Below, piece after piece: positions 16,875 through 26,530 of a stretch of 64,000 nt of DNA (position 1 is its first letter; each line of letters starts with the position of its first letter). The stretch comes from an uncultured Alphaproteobacteria bacterium (GTDB taxonomy: Bacteria; Pseudomonadota; Alphaproteobacteria; Micropepsales; Micropepsaceae): positions 1 through 64,000 of the forward strand of contig CAIUCH010000050.1 in the NCBI GenBank assembly GCA_903897605.1, in the 5' to 3' direction. Both the position numbers and the translations under genes were made by a program. The notes beneath the pieces are model-generated. The model saw only the letters and a list, made by a program, of their open reading frames with translations. It made no database searches and had not been told where the DNA came from.

Positions 16875-18392
16875 ATGAACATCCAGACGACTGATAGTTC
16901 GACGCTTGAACGGGTACCGGCCGCATTACGGGAATGGTTGGCCAAGCCGCGTCCCATGCTGATCAACGGCAAGTGGGTGCAAGCAAAATCCGGCAAGGTG
17001 TTTGACGTCAACGATCCCGCTACCGAAATGCGCCTAACGACGGTGGCGGAAGGCGATGCCGCCGATATCGATGCTGCCGTGCGCGCGGCGCGCGCCGCGC
17101 TAGATGGCCCCTGGGGCCGCATGTCGCCATCGGTTCGCGGTCGTATCATCCACCGTATCGGCGATCTCATCCTGGAGCATCTGGACGAACTGGCGCAGCT
17201 GGAGAGCCTGGACAACGGCAAGCCGTTCAGCGTGGCGCGCGTTGCCGACGTGCCGCTGTCGGCGGATATGTTCCACTATATGTCGGGCTGGGCGACTAAG
17301 ATCGAAGGCAAGTATATTCCGATCTCCAATCTTGCCGCGCCGGGGCAATATTTGTCCTTTACCCGGCCTGAGCCGATCGGCGTTGTCGGCCAAATCATTC
17401 CATGGAATTTTCCTCTGCTGATGGCTGCCTGGAAGTTGGCGCCAGCTTTGGCGACCGGCTGTACCGTGGTGCTGAAAGTCGCGGAAGAAACGCCGCTTTC
17501 GGCGCTGCGGCTTGGCGAGTTGTTGATGGAGGCGGGCCTTCCCGACGGCGTGGTCAATATCGTTCCGGGCTTCGGCGATACCGCCGGCGCGGCACTGGCG
17601 GCCCACCCAGGCGTGGACAAGGTGGCCTTCACCGGCTCCACGGAAGTGGGACGGCTTATCGTTCAGGCAGCTTCGCGCGATCTGAAGAAAGTCAGCCTCG
17701 AACTGGGCGGCAAGTCGCCCAATATCGTGCTGGAAGACGCCGACATTGACGCCACCATCGCTGGCGCCTCAGCCGGAATTTTCTTCAACCATGGCCAGTG
17801 CTGCAATGCGGGGTCACGGCTATTCATTCAGGAAAAGATATTCGACAAGGTGGCCGCGGGCATCGCTGCCAACGCGGAAAAAATCAAGCTTGGCGTTGGC
17901 ATGGATCCGCTCACCGAAATGGGGCCGCTGGTGTCCGAGGTCCAATATGGCCGTGTCACCGGCTACCTCAAATCAGGGATGGAAGAAGGCGCTCGCGCCC
18001 TGACCGGCGGCGCGGCGGCGGGCAATCGCGGCTATTTCGTCAAGCCCACGGTGCTGGTCGATACCAAGCCGGCCATGAAGGTGGTGCGGGAGGAAATTTT
18101 CGGGCCGGTGCTGGTGGCAATCCCCTTCAAGGAAGCCGACGACAGTCTGATTGCCGCCGCCAACGACACGATCTACGGCCTTGCCGCCGGAGTTTGGACT
18201 CGCGACGGCGCCAAAGCGCAGCAGATCGCCAACCGGCTGAAGGCCGGAACAGTCTGGATCAACTGCTACCATGTGTTCGACTCGGCGCTGCCGTTTGGCG
18301 GCTACAAGCAATCGGGCTGGGGTCGGGAAATGGGCCAGGCGGTGCTGTCGAACTATCTGGAAACCAAGGCGATCACATCCCGAATTCACTAG
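16875..18392 (+). CDS. NAD(P)-dependent aldehyde dehydrogenase
   Basis: A 505-residue class I-type aldehyde dehydrogenase without a signal peptide. Visible motifs are PWNFPLLMAAWKLAPALATG and FTGSTEVG for cofactor binding, ELGGKSPNIV with the general base Glu, FFNHGQCCNAGSR with the catalytic Cys pair, and EEIFGPV. A GGGAG site precedes the ATG. It sits about 165 bases behind the Tat dehydratase on the same strand and could oxidise an aldehyde product of sugar acid breakdown, for example a semialdehyde, but the family is broad and the substrate is unproven. Confidence 0.9.
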   Translation: MNIQTTDSSTLERVPAALREWLAKPRPMLINGKWVQAKSGKVFDVNDPATEMRLTTVAEGDAADIDAAVRAARAALDGPWGRMSPSVRGRIIHRIGDLILEHLDELAQLESLDNGKPFSVARVADVPLSADMFHYMSGWATKIEGKYIPISNLAAPGQYLSFTRPEPIGVVGQIIPWNFPLLMAAWKLAPALATGCTVVLKVAEETPLSALRLGELLMEAGLPDGVVNIVPGFGDTAGAALAAHPGVDKVAFTGSTEVGRLIVQAASRDLKKVSLELGGKSPNIVLEDADIDATIAGASAGIFFNHGQCCNAGSRLFIQEKIFDKVAAGIAANAEKIKLGVGMDPLTEMGPLVSEVQYGRVTGYLKSGMEEGARALTGGAAAGNRGYFVKPTVLVDTKPAMKVVREEIFGPVLVAIPFKEADDSLIAAANDTIYGLAAGVWTRDGAKAQQIANRLKAGTVWINCYHVFDSALPFGGYKQSGWGREMGQAVLSNYLETKAITSRIH

Positions 18393-18686
18393 TCGCGCCA
18401 GTTGTTCAGTGCGGGCGAAGGCGAATTCCCAGTCGCGCGTCAGGATTCCAGCACGGCATCGTCTAAATGGCTGGGCGCGGCTGGCACCACCCCCTTGCGA
18501 GCCGGGTCGAGGCTGGGCGGGTTCCCATGTCAATCGACGACCGGCGAGGAGACCTAGTCTCCGTTCGCGTTCCGGCAACGGATCCGGGATCTCCGAATAA
18601 GTCATTGAAGGTCATACGAAATATCCGCATGGGGGCAATTTCGGGCGGATACGGCATGTTAAATTTTCGCCTGTAAATTGGGCAAT

Positions 18687-20369
18687 ATGAGCGTTCGGAC
18701 AAATTGGGTCGGCAACGCGCGATCCGGGAAGAAAACCGCCTTTGCGGGTAGTTCGGCGGTATTGGCTCTGACCATACCGGTTGTCGCAATTCTCGGCGCC
18801 TGCTTTTTCGTTTGCTATTCGATACTTCGATCATCGGCGTATCACGCTGATGCTGCTGCGCTCGAGGCCGAACAGCGCATCGCTAGAGCCGCTGTTCTTT
18901 TCACCACTGCCCCCGTCGTTAAGAGTGATGGTGATTATGCCTACTGGGATGAATTATTCTTGCGGGCGAAAAATCCTCTAGATCCCAAATGGGCCGACGC
19001 TCATCTCGGCCCATATCAAGAGAATTTAAATGGCATTACCGGTTCAGCCGTCGTCACGCAAACCGGTGCACTTCAATATCTTTATCTTTCGCAGCGATCG
19101 GGCCCGCGCAACCTGACGCCGAAAGAGTTGCGCTTATTCACTTCGCTCACCCAGAGCGCGGTGGCTCACAATGGCCGAGTTGGTCAAAGCTCACAGAGTG
19201 GATTTATCTTATTCCGCAACAAGCCGATTTTTCTCGCAGTTGCTCCCGTAAGAGCATCGGGCCTCGAAGGCGGTCCCAAGGGGGAAAAACCTTTTGCAGC
19301 ACTAATTTTCTTTATCGATTTTGACTCGGAGCTTCTCTCCAGCCTCACGAAAAACTTTAATCTCGGCGACGCCCACGTCGTTTCTGCTCGATCTGGCAGC
19401 ATCACATTACCGAATTTCCCCGGGGTGCCCGTCGATCTGGGGCTGCAATGGAACAAGAGGATTGCCTCGCAGGACATCATCGGCGAGAGCCTCCCCATGC
19501 TGAAGGCATTGGCCGTCGTTTCCTTGCTCTTGATCGCAGCAGTTGCCGGCGCCTGGTCATGGATTCTGATGCGGGTTCGGAAAATTGAAGCGGCAGCCCT
19601 GACCGAAAGAACCATGATTGCCGAACAGACTGCTCAGGCGAAGTCATTATTCATCGCCAATATGAGCCATGAGCTTCGAACGCCTCTAAATGCAATCATT
19701 GGATTCTCCGAAATGCTTACCCACCGGCTATTCGGGCCTCTTGGACATCGCAAATACGCGGAATATGCAGAAGATATATTGGCCAGTGGGCGGCATTTAC
19801 TCGCCATCGTCAATGATATCTTGCTCATGTCGAAGCTCGACGCAAAAAAACACGAGTTCGAAATTGGGGCGGTGGCGATTGACCCTGTGATTCAGGAAGC
19901 AATAACGCTTGTATCCGGCAATGCCATGAAAAAAAGCATTGTAATTGATTTCAGGAATCTGAATGGGAGCTTCATCATCTATGCTGATCGTCAGGCCTTG
20001 AAGCAGATTCTCATTAACTTGCTTAGCAATGCCGTCAAATTCTCGATCGCTGAGGGTCACGTCAGTGTAACGACGAGAGAAGTAGCCGATCAGGGCGTTG
20101 TCGAATTGCGCGTTTCAGATCGCGGCTGCGGAATGCCCAAAGATCTCCTACAAAAACTGGGGCAGCCATTCACCCAGGCTACCCATGCCTATATCAGAGA
20201 CAATCAAGGTACCGGCTTGGGACTTTCCATATCTTTTGCGCTTGCTGCCGGATTTGGGGGCACCTTGGAGTTCGAGAGTGCCGAGGGCGCGGGAACAATT
20301 GCAATATTGCGTCTCAGATCCGTGCAGCAGAATGTCTTCTCTGGTCGACTGGAAGATCACGCGGCCTGA
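18687..20369 (+). CDS. Orphan membrane sensor histidine kinase
   Basis: A 560-residue kinase. An N-terminal membrane segment (LALTIPVVAILGACFFVCY) is followed by a periplasmic sensor of about 220 residues with the DYAYWDELF motif typical of CHASE4-type domains, and a second membrane segment (ALAVVSLLLIAAVAGAWSWIL). The cytoplasmic part has HisKA with the phosphoacceptor (NMSHELRTPLNAIIGFSEML), N-box (ILINLLSNAVKFS), G1 (DRGCGMP) and G2 (GTGLGLSIS). ATG 18687 is preferred to TTG 18678; neither has a strong ribosome site. No response regulator is encoded nearby, so its partner is elsewhere. The 294-base gap upstream shows no gene. Confidence 0.88.
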   Translation: MSVRTNWVGNARSGKKTAFAGSSAVLALTIPVVAILGACFFVCYSILRSSAYHADAAALEAEQRIARAAVLFTTAPVVKSDGDYAYWDELFLRAKNPLDPKWADAHLGPYQENLNGITGSAVVTQTGALQYLYLSQRSGPRNLTPKELRLFTSLTQSAVAHNGRVGQSSQSGFILFRNKPIFLAVAPVRASGLEGGPKGEKPFAALIFFIDFDSELLSSLTKNFNLGDAHVVSARSGSITLPNFPGVPVDLGLQWNKRIASQDIIGESLPMLKALAVVSLLLIAAVAGAWSWILMRVRKIEAAALTERTMIAEQTAQAKSLFIANMSHELRTPLNAIIGFSEMLTHRLFGPLGHRKYAEYAEDILASGRHLLAIVNDILLMSKLDAKKHEFEIGAVAIDPVIQEAITLVSGNAMKKSIVIDFRNLNGSFIIYADRQALKQILINLLSNAVKFSIAEGHVSVTTREVADQGVVELRVSDRGCGMPKDLLQKLGQPFTQATHAYIRDNQGTGLGLSISFALAAGFGGTLEFESAEGAGTIAILRLRSVQQNVFSGRLEDHAA

Positions 20370-20645
20370 ATACCGGAACCTCCGGCTTGCAAACGAAAGT
20401 GGATCCATTTTCCACGTGGCGAATATCGCCGGCGTGGGCACCGATCCGGGCGGTTTGTGCGATGCTTTGGCCGTATTCGCCTTGAAATGACGCGCAGGGA
20501 CTAGCCGGCATCCTTGAAACCCGCACAGGAGAGTTATAACCTTGTGCCAAAGAAAAGCCTGCCTCGATGCGCGACATGATTCGCCCATCCTGGCGTCATT
20601 TCCCGTCGCGATGAAACCAGAACAATCATTCAGGGAGAACGCCGA

Positions 20646-21806
20646 ATGACACATTTGATCCGTGAAGACGTGAAGGACGATCTGCTCAGCCGCGGCTATT
20701 CGCGCCGCCAGATGCTGCGTACCGCCATGATGTTCAGCGGTGCGGCCGCTGCACTCAGCCTGAACACCGAACTGGCGTTCGCCCAAGAGGATGAGGCGGC
20801 CAAGAATATGGTCCGCATCGGCTCCAACGAATGCTGGACCGGCCCGATGGCGCCAGGCCTACAGGCGGGCATGGCGGCATTTGCCAACGCCAACCGTTAT
20901 TCGCCCAATGGCGAGGTCGCGCAACTGACCAAGACCATCGCCGGAATCGAAAACGTGCCGGAGGATCATATCGCCACCTATCCCGGCTCCGGCGGGATCC
21001 TGGCGCGCACCCTGGTCGCTTTCTGCTCGCCCACCAAGGGGCTTGTGCAGGCCGACCCCACCTATGACAATCCCACCAGGGTCGCCAAATTCCTCAAGAC
21101 GCCGATCTCCAATGTGCCCCTGACTTCCGACTATCGCCATGACGTCAAGGCGATGTTGGCGGCCAATCCCGATGCGGGCGTCTATTATGTGGTCAACCCC
21201 AACAACCCGACCGGCACCATGACGCCGATGGCGGAGATCGAATGGCTGGTGGACAACAAGCCTGCCGGTGCGGTGGTGTTGATCGACGAAGCCTATATCC
21301 ACTGGACCAAGGACTATCCCAACAACACTGCCACCCATCTGGTCAGGGCGGGCAAGGAAGTCATCATCACGCGCACCTTCTCCAAGGTGTTCGGCATGGC
21401 CGGCGCGCGAGTGGGCTTCCTGATGGCCTCGCCGGACGTGCTCAAGAAGGTCGGGCTCTATGAAACCGACCGGCCTTCGATCCCGACCACGGCCTGCGCC
21501 ACCGCCAGCCTGACGGCCACCGGGTTGATCAACGCCCGCCGCAAGGAACTGTGGGAGAACCGGGCCATGACGGTGGAGTATCTCACCAAGCGCGGCCTCA
21601 AGGTGATCGGTCCCAGTGAAGGCAACATGATCATGGTGGACTGGAAGACCAAGTCGGCCAAGGATATGGGGATCATCTACAAGGCCCAGGGTGTCCAGAT
21701 ATCTTCACCGCGCTGGCCAAGTTGGCCCACGGTCGGCCGCATCTCCATCGGCAGCAAGACCGATATGGAAGCCTTCTGCAACGCCACGGGCAAAATCCTG
21801 ACCTGA
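20646..21806 (+). CDS. Histidinol-phosphate aminotransferase-like PLP enzyme with Tat leader
   Basis: A 386-residue fold-type I aminotransferase. It has NECWTGPM near the start, GSGGILARTLVAF (cofactor phosphate cup), VVNPNNPTGT, LIDEAYIHW (Asp to the pyridine nitrogen) and TFSKVFGMAGARVGF with the Schiff-base Lys. Unexpectedly the N-terminus reads YSRRQMLRTAMMFSGAAAAL, an RR plus hydrophobic stretch ending A-F-A, predicting Tat export after cytosolic cofactor loading. GGGAG precedes the ATG. It is monocistronic, ending at a strong terminator. The similarity to HisC does not imply a histidine pathway role: no his genes are nearby and the enzyme should be extracytoplasmic. Confidence 0.82.
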   Translation: MTHLIREDVKDDLLSRGYSRRQMLRTAMMFSGAAAALSLNTELAFAQEDEAAKNMVRIGSNECWTGPMAPGLQAGMAAFANANRYSPNGEVAQLTKTIAGIENVPEDHIATYPGSGGILARTLVAFCSPTKGLVQADPTYDNPTRVAKFLKTPISNVPLTSDYRHDVKAMLAANPDAGVYYVVNPNNPTGTMTPMAEIEWLVDNKPAGAVVLIDEAYIHWTKDYPNNTATHLVRAGKEVIITRTFSKVFGMAGARVGFLMASPDVLKKVGLYETDRPSIPTTACATASLTATGLINARRKELWENRAMTVEYLTKRGLKVIGPSEGNMIMVDWKTKSAKDMGIIYKAQGVQISSPRWPSWPTVGRISIGSKTDMEAFCNATGKILT

Positions 21807-21828
21807 CCCTGATCGCAGCCTGACATCA

Positions 21829-21858
21829 AGCGCCCCTTCTCAACTGGGGGCGCTTTTT
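21829..21858 (+). terminator. Rho-independent terminator after the aminotransferase
   Basis: AGCGCCCC (21829-21836) pairs perfectly with GGGGCGCT (21847-21854) around a short loop, followed by a run of T. It lies 22 bases past the stop codon of the Tat-leader aminotransferase. Confidence 0.9.
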
Positions 21859-22550
21859 GTTTGCGCTCTGAGGAAAGCTGCGATTGCTGAATATGGCCCA
21901 AGCGGCCGGTCAGCTTTTGGCGCGAAGCAGACTTCACATCATACCATAACTCAGGTCTTGGAATCGTAACCAAGCAGCAGCCGGAGTTTTGTCAGGTCAA
22001 ACCGAGTATCGGCTCCACTGCGGGCGGAACGGACCGGGCTCTTATCTCATGGGTGCCGGATGCGGCCTGCAGGCTTCAAGCTGAGGATAACCGGATCACA
22101 TGAGAACATGCCCGGTATCTTGGGTCTCCGTTGGAGATAGAACGAGTGGCATGTGTTAATCGGAATGGGCGGCGAAACAATTTGGAGTGTTTGCGAATTA
22201 TGTTCAGCTGCGGGCGGCATACCGGCGATTGCATGATCACGCGGCCTGAATTCTCAGAGGCGCGGTCTGTTCGGACTGATTTTACGCAAAGGAGTTTTCG
22301 ATTGGAAAGGGCAGTTTCGTCGATTTGATGACGCCAATTCGGTGATTATTGGCATTTATCAATCTAATTGACGAAACGTGTGCGGCGTTGAAAACAAAGG
22401 TCTTCCACGATTTGGCGTGAAGTATCAACTCCCTCAGTCACTTTCTTTACCGTGCCGTCATACATCCGAATCCAAACTGTCTTCTTTGGCTCGCTAGAAC
22501 CTCCCGGCGCCGACGCAATCCTTCGGCGCATCATTCTCGGGGACCTGGCA
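21859..22550. other. Long non-coding leader region upstream of the TonB receptor
   Basis: About 690 bases without a convincing gene. Short open frames exist on both strands (for example + 22131-22328) but lack ribosome sites or recognisable families. The AT-rich part at about 22320-22380 is the likeliest promoter zone for the receptor. No riboswitch or clear operator was recognised. Confidence 0.4.
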
Positions 22551-25106
22551 ATGACCAAATCTGCATTCAAAAAACACCTTCTTTGCACGGCCGGACTCGC
22601 GGCATTGGCGGTCGCGGTTCCCGCTTCCGCGCAGACAGTCGGAGGATCGAGCAACATCGAAACGGTAGTCGTCACCGGCGCGCGCGATCAGGCCCAGGAA
22701 GTCAAGAAACAGGCGCAAGTCATTCTCGATATCGCGCCGCTCGATCAAATTCGCTCTATGCCCGACTCCAATGCCGCCGAAGCGCTGCAGCGCCTGCCTG
22801 GCATCTCCCTGGAAGCCGACACCGGCGAGGGTCGCTTCATCAATATTCGCGGCATGGACGCCGACCTTAACGGCACCACCTTCGACGGCGTGCGCATGAC
22901 CTCCAGCAATCCCGCATCACCGATGAGCGGAGGGCGTGCGGTGGCGTTCGATTCTTTCCCATCCGGGCTTCTGGGCGGCGTGGAAGTGATCAAGTCGCTG
23001 ACGCCGGACGTGGACGCCGAAGGGCTTGGCGGCGTGGTCAACATCCAGCCGCGCACGATCCCAATTGGTCAAGATCATATCATCGATGCTTCGATCGCCG
23101 GCGGCATCGAGGCTCTGCGCGGTTCGCCCGTCTACAAGGGCGATATCACCCTGGGCCAGCGATTCTTCAACGACAAGCTGTCGGTGATTTTCAGCTATGG
23201 CTTCGAGCAGGATCATCGTGGCATCGACGATGTTGAGGCGGACTACATCAACGATCCGACTACCGTTCCACCCGGCACAAACGCTTTTCTGACCAAGAAG
23301 GCGTTCGATGATTTGCAGAGACGTTGGTACCAATATCACCGTTCGCGCCAGGGATTTGGCGGCGGCTTTACCTATAACCCGGATTCGGCCACCAGCATCT
23401 ATCTGCGCGGATTCAATACCGGCTATTCGGAACGCGCCAACAAGCACGAATTCGTCATCACGGGCCTGGCCGACAATATTCAGAGTGTCGACAATACGAC
23501 CGGGAGTTTTACGTCTTCTGGCGCGCAGTCGCGTTACAGCGACATCAACACCAAAGAGGATGTTGGCAACGAGTTGATCGAGTTCGGCGGAAACACACTC
23601 ATTGCCGACACGGTGACCATGGATGCGCGCCTCTCCTGGACCCAGGGCCATGACCGGTTTCCTTATTCGGTCAACGCCCGATTCAGCAATCCCACGCCAT
23701 TTGACATCGTCTATAACAACACCGACGCGTCGCATCCCACGACGCAGGCCCTTGGCGGCATCAATCTCGTCAATCCAGCCCTCTATGCTGTCGCTTCGGG
23801 CAGCAACAGTCCGACGAAGCAAACCGATAACGAATATGGCGCCGTGGTGAATTTTTCCGTGCCCGTCGACCTAATTGGCGAGGGCGGCGTGTTCAAGTTC
23901 GGCGGAAGCCTGCGCGAGCGCGCCCGCCGGGCGCAGCGATTCGCGGCTGATTTGAACCCGGTCGACCAGAACCTCACCGACTATGTCGCCGGACCCGACA
24001 TCACCTATTATAACGGCCGCTACGATATCGGTCCGCAGCCCATCTTTTCCAAGCTGCTGGCTATTCCACAATCGGCGATAACGGCGGATCCCTCGACGAC
24101 CGAGCATGACAATGAAAATATCTATGCGGGTTATGCGCAATATGCCACGACTTTCGGCGATATTGACGTGCTGGCAGGCATCCGCTTCGAATCCACCAAG
24201 GGCACCTACCGAGCCAACACCCTCACCACCGACGCCTTTGGAAACACGACCATCACTCCGAACGTGGTCGGACACACTTATAATAACTTCTTCCCCGATG
24301 TGAGCCTGAAATACCAGGCAACCGACGATCTGCAGGTCCGCGCCGCGTTCTCCACCGCCATCGCCCGCCCGGGTTTCAACCAGATCACGGCGGCCCGAAC
24401 AGTTAATCTGCAAAATGCCATCCCCGCCGTCACACAGGGCAATCCCGATTTGAAGCCGACGCTGGGTCGGAATTTCGATCTGACGGCGAGTTATTTCCTG
24501 CCGCAAGGCGGCATTGCCTCCATCGGCCTGTTCTACAAGGCGTTCAGCAATTACATCGTCTCGACCGAACAGACCAATGCCACCAATGTCAGCGGCTTTG
24601 GAGGCCAGAGAGTCGATTTGATCAGCTTTTCCAATGTTGAGGCGGCCCATGCCGAGGGCGCCGAATTGCAATATAATCAAAAGCTGGAATTTCTTCCCGA
24701 TCCGCTCAGCGATTTCGGCTTCGAGGGCAACATGACCGCCATCGATTCCAAGGGACAGATACGCCCGGGGGAAAAGCACACGCTGCCGCAAACCTCGCCC
24801 TTCAATTACAACGGCGCCGTCTATTACCAGAACGGGCCGGTTTACCTGAAGATGGGTGCGTCCTATGTTTCGAGCAATTTGTGGGCCGTGGGTGGTAGCA
24901 GTGCGACCGATCTGTATTCGCAGCCGCGTTTTCGGCTCGACTTCGGTGGGTCCTATGACATCACCAGCGAAGTGCAGCTCTATGTCGACATCAAGAACAT
25001 CACCAACACGAAGCTGGAATTCACTCAGACCAAGGACAACAACTTTCCGGTACAGCGCGAATTCTACGATGCCGATTATCTTGTCGGCGTGCGCGTGAAA
25101 ATGTGA
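22551..25106 (+). CDS. TonB-dependent outer-membrane receptor (Caulobacter/Xanthomonas type)
   Basis: An 851-residue outer-membrane transporter powered by TonB. It has a Sec signal (LLCTAGLAALAVAVPASAQ), the TonB-box-like ETVVVTGARDQ, a plug domain with SMPDSNAAEALQRLPGISLE, FINIRGMDADLNGT and GGVVNIQPR, and a beta-barrel ending in alternating aromatic strands (FRLDFGGSYDIT..VGVRVKM). The plug wording matches the TonB-Xanth-Caul subfamily, whose members mostly import oligosaccharides. The ATG at 22551 is used because the signal peptide starts there; the frame extends upstream without one. A phosphoesterase gene follows after 14 bases. The C-terminal residue is Met rather than the common Phe. 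Confidence 0.9.
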   Translation: MTKSAFKKHLLCTAGLAALAVAVPASAQTVGGSSNIETVVVTGARDQAQEVKKQAQVILDIAPLDQIRSMPDSNAAEALQRLPGISLEADTGEGRFINIRGMDADLNGTTFDGVRMTSSNPASPMSGGRAVAFDSFPSGLLGGVEVIKSLTPDVDAEGLGGVVNIQPRTIPIGQDHIIDASIAGGIEALRGSPVYKGDITLGQRFFNDKLSVIFSYGFEQDHRGIDDVEADYINDPTTVPPGTNAFLTKKAFDDLQRRWYQYHRSRQGFGGGFTYNPDSATSIYLRGFNTGYSERANKHEFVITGLADNIQSVDNTTGSFTSSGAQSRYSDINTKEDVGNELIEFGGNTLIADTVTMDARLSWTQGHDRFPYSVNARFSNPTPFDIVYNNTDASHPTTQALGGINLVNPALYAVASGSNSPTKQTDNEYGAVVNFSVPVDLIGEGGVFKFGGSLRERARRAQRFAADLNPVDQNLTDYVAGPDITYYNGRYDIGPQPIFSKLLAIPQSAITADPSTTEHDNENIYAGYAQYATTFGDIDVLAGIRFESTKGTYRANTLTTDAFGNTTITPNVVGHTYNNFFPDVSLKYQATDDLQVRAAFSTAIARPGFNQITAARTVNLQNAIPAVTQGNPDLKPTLGRNFDLTASYFLPQGGIASIGLFYKAFSNYIVSTEQTNATNVSGFGGQRVDLISFSNVEAAHAEGAELQYNQKLEFLPDPLSDFGFEGNMTAIDSKGQIRPGEKHTLPQTSPFNYNGAVYYQNGPVYLKMGASYVSSNLWAVGGSSATDLYSQPRFRLDFGGSYDITSEVQLYVDIKNITNTKLEFTQTKDNNFPVQREFYDADYLVGVRVKM

Positions 25107-25120
25107 GGACGACATCCGGC

Positions 25121-26263
25121 ATGGGACTGCAAAAGACCGCACAATCGATCCTGGTTGGGACCTGCGTGATGGGCGTTTGCGGCGTCTCGGCAGTCGCCAC
25201 GGCGTTCGCTCCACGCCCTGCCATGCCGCGCTATCAACACATCTTCGTCATTATCGAGGAAAATCAAAGCTTTGATAAAATGATGCAGCATCCGCAATGG
25301 ACGCCCAATCTGCACCGGCTGGCGGCCGACTATGGGCTGGCCACGCAATTCTATGCCGAGGTTCATTCCAGCGAAGGCAATTATGTCGCCATGGTGGGCG
25401 GCGACACGTTTGGCATTCATGACGATGATGCCTTTTTCTGCAAGCAAGGAACGCAAGACAAGTATTGTGAAAATTCCGGCACGGCGCAGTATGCCGATCA
25501 CGACATAGCCGCTCCCAATCTTGCCGACCAGTTGACTGAAGCGGGTCTCTCCTGGAAGGCCTATCTTGAGGATCTGCCTGCGCCCGGTTCCCTGGTTCCG
25601 CGCTGGCCGACCAAAGATTACCCGGTCTCCGGCATGCCTTATGAGATGTACGCCGCTAAGCATAATGGCTTTGTGAGCTTCCGGAGCGTTAATCGGGAGC
25701 CCTATCCGGAGCTGGCGGAGCATTTTGTCAATTTCCGGCAGCTAGATGACGATCTGGCGCAAGACCGAATGCCAAACTACGCGCACATCGTTCCCAATCA
25801 GTGTAACGACATGCATGGTAGGGGCGCCAAGGACGGGCCCAACATCCCCGCCGATTGCGTGGGAGGCTCTGATCCGTCGGGCCTGATCCAGCGCGGTGAC
25901 GCGCAGATCGCCCGATTGGTCGAAAAAATCATGGCGTCGAAGCTTTGGCGCGATCCGGGCAATAACGCCATCGTCATCACTTTTGACGAAAATGATGGGT
26001 CCGATCGCATGCATGGCGTTCAAGGTTGTTGCGGTTACGAGCCGGGCAGCCGGGCCAATTTTGGCGGCGGGCGCATTCCCACCATCGTCATCACGAACCA
26101 CGGTCCGCGCCATGCCGAAGATGCTACGCCCTATAATCATTACTCGCTGTTGCGCACGACCGAGGCGGCGTTTGGCATCAAGACCTATCTCGGTCATGCC
26201 GCCGACAGCGACAAAGGCGTGGTGGCAATGACGCCCCTGTTCGCGACCGGCGAAAATCAGTAG
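25121..26263 (+). CDS. Secreted phosphoesterase (phospholipase C / acid phosphatase superfamily)
   Basis: A 380-residue enzyme of the PF04185 phosphoesterase family. After a leader (ILVGTCVMGVCGVSAVATAFA) it shows the N-terminal metal site YQHIFVIIEENQSFDKMM, the His/Asp-rich HIVPNQCNDMHG, the downstream metal ligands VITFDENDGSD and the late HYSLLRTTEAAFGI. Such enzymes release phosphate from phospholipids or phosphate esters. It follows the TonB receptor by 14 bases, so the two probably form an operon; perhaps the receptor imports what this enzyme releases. The GTG at 25103 would overlap the receptor stop and lacks a signal, so ATG 25121 is preferred. Confidence 0.82.
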   Translation: MGLQKTAQSILVGTCVMGVCGVSAVATAFAPRPAMPRYQHIFVIIEENQSFDKMMQHPQWTPNLHRLAADYGLATQFYAEVHSSEGNYVAMVGGDTFGIHDDDAFFCKQGTQDKYCENSGTAQYADHDIAAPNLADQLTEAGLSWKAYLEDLPAPGSLVPRWPTKDYPVSGMPYEMYAAKHNGFVSFRSVNREPYPELAEHFVNFRQLDDDLAQDRMPNYAHIVPNQCNDMHGRGAKDGPNIPADCVGGSDPSGLIQRGDAQIARLVEKIMASKLWRDPGNNAIVITFDENDGSDRMHGVQGCCGYEPGSRANFGGGRIPTIVITNHGPRHAEDATPYNHYSLLRTTEAAFGIKTYLGHAADSDKGVVAMTPLFATGENQ

Positions 26264-26468
26264 CCTGCCACTGCATTCGACAGCGGTATGGATCCGCTCC
26301 GTTGTCTCGCCCATCCTTCGGGTTAGGCCGTTATGCGGCTGCGGAACGCGGATCGGAACTATGTGTTGACTACCATATTCATAGGCAAAGGCTATTGGCC
26401 CGTCGCAGGCCAAAGATGGCATTGAGATCGTCGCCAGCGCTTCGGTGACGGATCTTTCGAAGCTCCCT

Positions 26469-26494
26469 GTAACCAATTCGCCTGGCGACGCGAC
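26469..26494 (+). promoter_or_regulatory. Putative SigF-type ECF promoter, cytochrome b561 operon
   Basis: GTAACC at 26469-26474, a 16-base spacer, then CGAC at 26491-26494. It matches the Caulobacter SigF consensus (GTAACC-N16-CGAA) except for the last base and lies just upstream of the cytochrome/molybdoenzyme operon. Confidence 0.7.
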
Positions 26495-26530
26495 TTAAGC
26501 ATGACCGCGTTCCAGGGATGTTGCCGGAAA

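Noticed and set aside
20350-22248. Exact repeat GATCACGCGGCCTGAAT at about 20356 and 22233
   Set aside because: Seventeen identical bases, but the flanks do not match and no third copy was noticed; chance is plausible in 64 kb of GC-rich sequence.
22364-22675. 103-codon minus frame overlapping the TonB receptor start
   Set aside because: Its first half is antisense to the receptor signal region; the remainder is not recognisable and has no own start.
23871-25214. 447-codon minus-strand frame opposite the TonB receptor
   Set aside because: The receptor on the + strand has signal, plug and barrel; the antisense frame has no recognisable domain.
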